Positions 23,640 through 28,713 of a stretch of DNA of 28,713 nt are shown here, piece by piece; within the stretch, counting starts at the first letter, position 1; each line of letters begins with the position of its first letter. The stretch lies in the NCBI GenBank assembly GCA_051651645.1, contig JBOFSR010000002.1, forward strand, positions 1 through 28,713, in the 5' to 3' direction. Below the pieces are notes generated by a model. That model saw nothing but the letters and a program-made list of their open reading frames with translations, searched no databases and was not told the DNA's origin. Both the position numbers and the translations under genes were made by a program. Source of the stretch: JBOFSR01 sp051651645 (GTDB lineage: Bacteria; Spirochaetota; Spirochaetia; Treponematales; Treponemataceae).

Positions 23640-24711
23640 AAGATACAAAGAGATAATGGATTCAGCCGTTGCAAACATGATAGCTAGGCAGGATAAAGTA
23701 ACTGATTTTAATGAGGGAAGTATTATTCATACAATACTTGATACTATATCTAGGCTTGTTGAAAGGGCTTATGTTGCTATAAGGCAAGGTTATAACGAGC
23801 AGTTATCGATATTACCGTATTCGCCATTTAAGATGGAAAAAAAAGATGGCTTGTATTCATCAGGTAAAGTTATTTTTTCACGTGAAAATAAAATTGGGTC
23901 TGTGTCTGTAATCCCAAAAGGAACAAGGGTGTCAGGCGGTGGATTGTTTTTTGTAACAACAGAATCAGGTACAATAATGGCAGACAGCATTGATTCAAAC
24001 AGCATAGAGGTTGTGGCAGAATTAGCTGGGAGCGAAGGAAATTTAAAAGCCTATACAATAGACGGAATAGAGACTGTAATTCCTGTTGATATTGTATCGG
24101 TAAGAAATGATTTTTCTTTTTCAGGTGGAACCGACGAAGAGACCGACGTAGAGTTTGAGCAAAGATTTAAAAGTTATATTAACGGTCTTTCAGGAACTAA
24201 TACTTACGCAATCAAGAATGCTGCACTGTCAATAAATAAAGTAAGAAGTGTTTCTGTTCAAAACCACAAGCCTTTATTAAACGACATATATAATATCAGT
24301 ATATATGTTGATGATGGATCAGGAGGGGCAGAAGATCATGTAATAAACGAAGTTAAGAATCTAATAGAGGGAGATGGGACAGAAGCCAACTCAGGGCATT
24401 TGGCACCAGGAATAAACATTAGAGTATTAGCACCTACAATAATACCTGTAGATATTGACACGGAAGTATTTGTATTTGCAACAGATATTGATACGGTTGA
24501 AGAAGATATACGATTAGTAATATCAAGCTATGTTAACGGATTAACAATAGGAAAGCCAGTTATTTTATCAGAGTTAATAAAAAAAGTAATGGATTTATCA
24601 TACGTTAAAGACATCACTATTAAATCTCCTCCTGGAAATATAGAGCCGTCAATAAATCAAATAGCACGACTTGGAACTCTTAAAATAGTAATACAGGAAA
24701 TAAGAGGATAA
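23626..24711 (+). CDS. Baseplate wedge protein J (gp6/gpJ-like)
   Basis: 361 aa from ATG 23626, preceded six bases earlier by AAGGAG. The frame reaches ATG 23593 but without a ribosome binding site. The family pattern is clear: DFNEGSIIHTILDTISRLVERAY at the start, then VSVIPKGTRVSGGGLFFVT, FSGGTDEETDVEFEQRF and a C-terminal domain with KPVILSELIKKVMDLSYVKDI. It forms the dimeric core of each baseplate wedge and triggers contraction. Confidence 0.9.
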   Translation: MAKIKRYKEIMDSAVANMIARQDKVTDFNEGSIIHTILDTISRLVERAYVAIRQGYNEQLSILPYSPFKMEKKDGLYSSGKVIFSRENKIGSVSVIPKGTRVSGGGLFFVTTESGTIMADSIDSNSIEVVAELAGSEGNLKAYTIDGIETVIPVDIVSVRNDFSFSGGTDEETDVEFEQRFKSYINGLSGTNTYAIKNAALSINKVRSVSVQNHKPLLNDIYNISIYVDDGSGGAEDHVINEVKNLIEGDGTEANSGHLAPGINIRVLAPTIIPVDIDTEVFVFATDIDTVEEDIRLVISSYVNGLTIGKPVILSELIKKVMDLSYVKDITIKSPPGNIEPSINQIARLGTLKIVIQEIRG

Positions 24712-24712
24712 T

Positions 24713-25903
24713 ATGTATGTTAATACTATTGGCGACTTTATAAAAAGCGTTTTGCCTTCAAAGATAAATAAAAATGACCCTGTTTTAAAAGCTCTTTTAG
24801 CTGATGATGGAAATTCAACCCTAGAAAATATACTTAATGATTTTGAGGCAGAAAGAAAAAAGTGGTGTAATAATTCATCTGTTTACACGCAAACAGATGA
24901 GCAGTTAAAAAAGACAATGAATCTTATATCTGTTTTGTCGAGATTTGACACAGAAACAGAAAAGTCTTTCATAAAAAGAAACGAGCTTTTATTTTATAGA
25001 CTTGGCGATAAAGTTTGGGGTACAAAGTGGAATATTTTAAAAATATTTAAATCTTTGATTGGAAATGACAATGTATATTTGGTGAACAATACAGAATTGT
25101 ATGAAGACAGTATTCTTTTAGACGGAAATTTTGAAAGAAAGAATGCGTGGACATTAAATGGTTGCACTTATGAAAGAGAGGCTAGATTTGATGAATCTAT
25201 AGGAATTCTTTTTAATAAAAGCGGAACTTGCTCGCAAAGTGTTTCTGTTAATACAAATAAATCTTATTTTTTACACTTTTTTATAAAAGGTAAAATCAGA
25301 GTTAAAATACAAGATTTGGAAGGAAAACATTGGAATCCAAACAAAGGAGAATTTGGAGATTGGACAGAAGCAGAGTATTTATACTCTTTTTCTAGTACAG
25401 AATGGAATGACTCGAGTCTTTTTTTTATAACAAATAACAATGTTAACAATGTAAAGATAACGTTTGTTTATCATGAAGAATCGTTTTGTTTTTTGGATTA
25501 CGTTAGGCTTTTCTTGAAATCAAGAGCAAGCACATTTTCAATAATTGCAATATTTGAAGGATTGTATTCAGATGATACTGTAAGTCTTGCTCCTGGAAAA
25601 GATGATCCAATCAATGATTTTAATTTTGAAAAGATGGGTTATTTATCAGCTAAAGATGTTTCAGATTATGATAATGTCGACTACATAGATCAAACAACGG
25701 TACTAGCACCAAAGACACCTTTAAAAGGAGACGACTTTAAAGGTATAGATTATGAAAAAGTTTCATATTTTGAAAACTCTTTTATTGCTGGCCCGGATAT
25801 AAAAACAGCAGAAGAAATATATAAAGAAATTTTAGATATTATACAGCCAGCAGGAGTAACTTCTTTTGTAGAGGTACTTACAAGAGAATCCGACGGAGTA
25901 TAA
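24713..25903 (+). CDS. gpI-like tail protein with jellyroll insertion
   Basis: 396 aa; GAGG before ATG 24713, one base after the J stop. N-terminal VLPSKINKNDPVLKALLADDGN and C-terminal IIQPAGVTSFVEV fit gpI-type proteins that link wedge and fibre. Residues about 135-268 (ILLDGNFERKNAW to FLDYVRLFLKS) look like a carbohydrate-binding-module type jellyroll: LxNGxFE start, Trp-rich, closing strand with LDYVRL. This insertion may bind a surface sugar. The next gene is the tail fibre. Confidence 0.6.
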   Translation: MYVNTIGDFIKSVLPSKINKNDPVLKALLADDGNSTLENILNDFEAERKKWCNNSSVYTQTDEQLKKTMNLISVLSRFDTETEKSFIKRNELLFYRLGDKVWGTKWNILKIFKSLIGNDNVYLVNNTELYEDSILLDGNFERKNAWTLNGCTYEREARFDESIGILFNKSGTCSQSVSVNTNKSYFLHFFIKGKIRVKIQDLEGKHWNPNKGEFGDWTEAEYLYSFSSTEWNDSSLFFITNNNVNNVKITFVYHEESFCFLDYVRLFLKSRASTFSIIAIFEGLYSDDTVSLAPGKDDPINDFNFEKMGYLSAKDVSDYDNVDYIDQTTVLAPKTPLKGDDFKGIDYEKVSYFENSFIAGPDIKTAEEIYKEILDIIQPAGVTSFVEVLTRESDGV

Positions 25904-25921
25904 AAAAACAAGGAGATTAAT

Positions 25922-28426
25922 ATGTCTAATTTTCAAACAGCACTTGCTAAAGAAAACATGATCATGAAAGCTGAAGATTTAACCTTTGGCTATGATGCCG
26001 CAATTGCTAACATAGCGTTCGCTATGCAAACAATATTATCAGGAAGCAATGGTAATTATGTTATTGGAGGGAATGTTTCACCGTATAAGTCTGGTGGTAT
26101 GAATGTTTCCGTTTCGCCTATTTATTTGTTTAACAAAACAACTGGTTGTGTTGTTGAAACAGAAATAACAGAGCCTGTATCTTTTGAGGCAAGCGATGAT
26201 TCTCTTGACAGGATAGATGTTATTCAGATTCAACCAATTGAAGAATTGTTTGACCAACAAACAAGGATGTTTAACGATCCGTCAACAGGAAGCAAAGAGC
26301 CTAGATCAACAGACACAAAAAAACATATAAAGTTGAATATTGTTATAAAAAAAGGCTCTCTAGGATCTGAAACAGCAAATCCTGTGGACGAAGGATTTAC
26401 CAAACTTGCAGAAGTAAGAATACAGGCTGGGTCTAATGCTATTGATCAAGCATTTATAAAAAACATAACAGCAAGAAAAATTGGAGATGTCAATGAAGGG
26501 TGGACAATTGACGCTAATACCGTTTTTAATCCTGGATATCTAGCTGAAATTTTTCATGCTTTTTTAGCATCTCATAAAGAAGATGGAATCCACAAAGATC
26601 ATTCTATAAAGCTAAAAAATATTGAAGTTGGGATAGAATCTACAAGTGTAAACGGAAATGTTGTGCCAACAGCAAAAAGTTTCAATGTAAATGGTGTTGA
26701 CTTTGATTCTCTTTCTAGTATTACACAAGTTGTTGAAGAGATGATAAAAAATATAAACATTTCTTTTAAGTATACAAATGACATATTTTCAAGATTTAGT
26801 TTTATAGATGATATTCCTGTTGCAGCATCAACTGAAAATGTTGATGTTAATTCAGGTGGCGAAAAAATGATTGATGGAGTTTACTGCTCTTCAGGGCAAA
26901 TGGTTTTTTTGAAAGACCAAACAAATCAATCAAATAATGGGCTGTGGGAGGTTCAAACTGGCAGTTGGAATAGATATGCAGGGTACACTGAAGCAAATCC
27001 AAATGCCCTTACATACAAATTTATACAAATAAAAAGCGGCATAAAAAATGCTGGAAAGGTGTTTTATCTAAACGGTTATAATTATACAATCGGAACAAGC
27101 CAGCTAATATTTACGCTAAGTAATATTTCGCCATTTGATATTCCTAATACCATTATTTCAAGAGATGAGGCAGGAAGGGCAAGGGTAGGCGCCCCAAAAT
27201 ATGATATCGATATTGCAAGGTTATTTGACGTAAAAAACTATGTAAAGAAAAATACCGCAACAGATGGAATTGGATTTAATTTTGGAAACGAAAGATTTTT
27301 AAAATATGCCTTTGATCAGTCCAATAATAAATCAATAAAAATACTTGCAGGTACTCACATACGCCTAGATATTACAGGGCAAAAAAGCAGGTGGCTAGAT
27401 GTTGAAACGGACACTGTTTATGATCTTTCATCACAAATAACAAATGCCGCAGATTCATCTTCATCTCGCATTGGTGAAATACACGGAAGGGACTTCTATA
27501 TTTACCTTGTCCCCAGTGGAGATACTGTTGATATTGTTGTAAGCACAAACTCAACGTTTCCAAATGATATTAATCCATCATATACGGCAGGGAACACACG
27601 CAAAATCGGGCAATTTCACACTCTTTGCGTTGATGCAGGAAGCAGCTTAAAAGGTCAAAAAGCAACCTCTCGAAACATGGTAAATGTTGATGAGTACTAT
27701 CCTGTGAAGCAACCAAAGGATGATGAGTTTTACAATTTTTACAACAGAAAAGTTACCGCAGTTAAACGTGGCAGCGTATACGACGTGGTAACGGTAGAGC
27801 ATCCACTTGCAGGATTTACAGCAGGCGATATTTTGCCTGAAAGCGTTTTCTGTTTAACGTTCCACCCTGAATCAAGTGCTGATGGTATGTGTTTTGACCC
27901 AGATACAGGTATGTCTGTTGACATATACCTTCAAAGTGGTACAGGTCTTATGACAGCGTCGGCTTTTAACGTACCTCACACGGCAACAAGACCACACCAA
28001 AATCACCAGGACGATTTCTTTCAAGTTAAAAAGAGATTGTTAAACGATTTCGAATTTGCTTCAATGGCAAGCGGCAGCAATGAAAAAACAGCAATTGCAG
28101 GTGCAAAAGACCCAACGGTAACAGGAGGGTACAAAGACAGCGCAGGAAGTAGAATGATATCTTTCATTGGAATTGAATCAGCTTGCGGTGCTTTGTGGCA
28201 ATGGCTCGAGGAATCAAGTGCAAATGGGGGAAGTGGTTTTTCTACATACGATGGACAAGGAGACTTTGGACAGATGTATGGTGTAAGTTACGCCCCTATG
28301 GCTGGCGGCCATTGGCATAGTGCGGCGTCTTGCGGCTCTCGGTGTCGGAGTGCGAGTAATCTGCGTTCGCATGCGACTGCGCATCGCGGTGGGCGTGGGG
28401 TGAGCCACGTTCTGCGTAGAACATAA
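25922..28426 (+). CDS. Tail fibre with DGR-diversified C-type-lectin domain
   Basis: 834 aa, AAGGAG before ATG 25922. Residues 1-240 are the attachment part of the fibre. Residues about 281-390 match a beta domain frequent in phage fibres (IDGVYCSSGQMVFLKDQTNQ, NNGLWEVQ). From about 616 on the protein follows the variable-protein family of phage DGRs: LPESVFCLTFHPES, GMCFDPDTGMSVDIYLQSGTG, KRLLNDFEFASMASGSNE, MISFIGIESACGALWQWLEE, ending in a C-type-lectin fold. Residues 790-827 are coded by the variable repeat and contain most ligand-binding positions (H, H, S, S, S, H, T, H, R in place of template N/H). It is the receptor-binding tip. Confidence 0.92.
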   Translation: MSNFQTALAKENMIMKAEDLTFGYDAAIANIAFAMQTILSGSNGNYVIGGNVSPYKSGGMNVSVSPIYLFNKTTGCVVETEITEPVSFEASDDSLDRIDVIQIQPIEELFDQQTRMFNDPSTGSKEPRSTDTKKHIKLNIVIKKGSLGSETANPVDEGFTKLAEVRIQAGSNAIDQAFIKNITARKIGDVNEGWTIDANTVFNPGYLAEIFHAFLASHKEDGIHKDHSIKLKNIEVGIESTSVNGNVVPTAKSFNVNGVDFDSLSSITQVVEEMIKNINISFKYTNDIFSRFSFIDDIPVAASTENVDVNSGGEKMIDGVYCSSGQMVFLKDQTNQSNNGLWEVQTGSWNRYAGYTEANPNALTYKFIQIKSGIKNAGKVFYLNGYNYTIGTSQLIFTLSNISPFDIPNTIISRDEAGRARVGAPKYDIDIARLFDVKNYVKKNTATDGIGFNFGNERFLKYAFDQSNNKSIKILAGTHIRLDITGQKSRWLDVETDTVYDLSSQITNAADSSSSRIGEIHGRDFYIYLVPSGDTVDIVVSTNSTFPNDINPSYTAGNTRKIGQFHTLCVDAGSSLKGQKATSRNMVNVDEYYPVKQPKDDEFYNFYNRKVTAVKRGSVYDVVTVEHPLAGFTAGDILPESVFCLTFHPESSADGMCFDPDTGMSVDIYLQSGTGLMTASAFNVPHTATRPHQNHQDDFFQVKKRLLNDFEFASMASGSNEKTAIAGAKDPTVTGGYKDSAGSRMISFIGIESACGALWQWLEESSANGGSGFSTYDGQGDFGQMYGVSYAPMAGGHWHSAASCGSRCRSASNLRSHATAHRGGRGVSHVLRRT
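28288..28403 (+). repeat. DGR variable repeat (VR)
   Basis: 116 bases aligning without gaps to 28501-28616. Ten substitutions: 28310, 28316, 28370, 28377, 28382 (A to C) and 28320, 28350, 28356, 28386, 28398 (A to G). All ten correspond to A in the template; none of the other 93 template bases differs. The block is GC-rich compared with the surrounding gene. Homology ends 20 bases before the stop codon, so the target has a short constant tail SHVLRRT. Confidence 0.97.
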
Positions 28427-28436
28427 AACGAAATCT

Positions 28437-28486
28437 TTCTTTAGTTGTTATTTTTAGAAACTAAAAATGGCAACTAAAGAATTTTT
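28437..28486 (+). terminator. Long hairpin plus T-run between fibre gene and template repeat
   Basis: 28437-28457 pairs with 28461-28481: 11 bp TTCTTTAGTTG/CAACTAAAGAA, two U-G pairs, then ATTTTTAG/CTAAAAAT, with an AAA loop; 21 pairs in RNA from the + strand. Five Ts follow (28482-28486). It looks like the terminator of the structural operon. It may also be the stem that DGRs often carry after the variable repeat, although those are GC-rich and closer. Confidence 0.75.
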
Positions 28487-28683
28487 AATGTTAAGGGTTC
28501 TTACGCCCCTATGGCTGGCGGCAATTGGAATAATGCGGCGTCTTGCGGCTCTCGGTGTCGGAATGCGAATAATCTGCGTTCGAATGCGAATGCGAATCAC
28601 GGTGGGCGTGAGGTGATACGGAATATATCTTTAAGGCAAACTCCTTGCCTATATGTGAGAACTCCGGCTGAATCCTTAACATT
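28487..28683 (+). ncRNA. Candidate DGR template RNA region with enclosing stem
   Basis: AATGTTAAGGGTTC (28487-28500) pairs with GAATCCTTAACATT (28670-28683): 14 pairs, one of them G-U. The left arm ends exactly one base before the template repeat. Between template and right arm a small hairpin AGGCAA-ACTCC-TTGCCT (28634-28650) forms. The right part (28617-28713) corresponds to the spacer that DGR reverse transcriptases need in the template RNA. The promoter and exact ends of the RNA are unknown. Confidence 0.6.
28501..28616 (+). repeat. DGR template repeat (TR)
   Basis: Non-coding 116-base copy of the variable repeat. It has 23 As, including nine AAT triplets in the register of the fibre frame; these are the positions that adenine-specific mutagenesis changes to Asn-derived residues. 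It lies downstream of the target gene on the same strand, the usual DGR order, and ahead of the expected reverse transcriptase gene. Confidence 0.95.
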
Positions 28684-28703
28684 GGCGGAATGCCAAAATA
28701 CGA

Positions 28704-28713
28704 AAAGGAGGGT
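28704..28713 (+). promoter_or_regulatory. Ribosome binding site at the window end
   Basis: AAAAGGAGGGT closes the window: a strong Shine-Dalgarno sequence with a start codon expected a few bases beyond. A hairpin TTGGC-GGAAT-GCCAA (28682-28696) lies just before it. By DGR gene order the next gene should be the accessory protein or the reverse transcriptase; that gene is not in the window. Confidence 0.7.

Noticed and set aside
28281..28426. GC-rich end of fibre gene as recent transfer
   Set aside because: The shift in base composition follows the repeat borders and is common in DGR repeats; no other sign of transfer.
28501..28616. Template repeat as decayed copy of a fibre gene end (pseudogene)
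   Set aside because: Decay would change all four bases; here all differences are at A, so DGR template is the far better explanation.

Overview
The window is the late structural region of a contractile-tailed (myovirus-type) phage or prophage in an AT-rich bacterium. Almost all genes are on the + strand, tightly packed, often overlapping by 1-14 bases, and preceded by strong AGGAGG-type ribosome binding sites. The host cannot be fixed from sequence alone. A spirochaete such as Treponema, or another low-GC gut or oral bacterium, would fit the AT-rich DNA, the signal peptide ending in FAQ on a cargo protein, and a diversity-generating retroelement, but this is only inference.

Layout. (1) 1-4300: two head-module cargo genes, one with a DdrB/ParB-like domain and one with a zeta-toxin-like kinase, then a small ORF and a reverse-strand HTH regulator. 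(2) 4349-10785: a consensus promoter with a palindromic spacer and a terminator-like leader, followed by a prohead protease-scaffold fusion, the major capsid protein, a protein with 24-bp tandem repeats, and connector/neck genes. (3) 10791-17037: a second promoter-leader, then tail terminator candidate, sheath, tube, tail assembly chaperone with a probable frameshift product, and tape measure. (4) 17117-18235, reverse strand: a secreted 'moron'-like protein with its own promoter. (5) 18308-28426: a third promoter-leader, then hub (apparently starting at AUU), spike, a tail protein carrying five InlB-type B-repeats, a LysM-gp25 fusion, baseplate J, a gpI-like protein and a long tail fibre.

The most striking system is at the right end: a diversity-generating retroelement (DGR). 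The last 116 bases of homology in the tail-fibre gene (variable repeat, 28288-28403) are matched by a template repeat at 28501-28616. The copies differ at 10 positions, every one an A in the template. Eight of nine template AAT codons are changed. The template repeat is enclosed by a 14-bp inverted repeat whose left arm ends on the base before the template begins. The reverse transcriptase should lie just beyond the window, which ends in a ribosome binding site.

Other unusual observations are three related promoter/hairpin leaders upstream of the three late modules, a scaffold apparently made from an internal start, and a 30-bp exact repeat by which the protease-scaffold carries a copy of the capsid protein's N-terminal motif.
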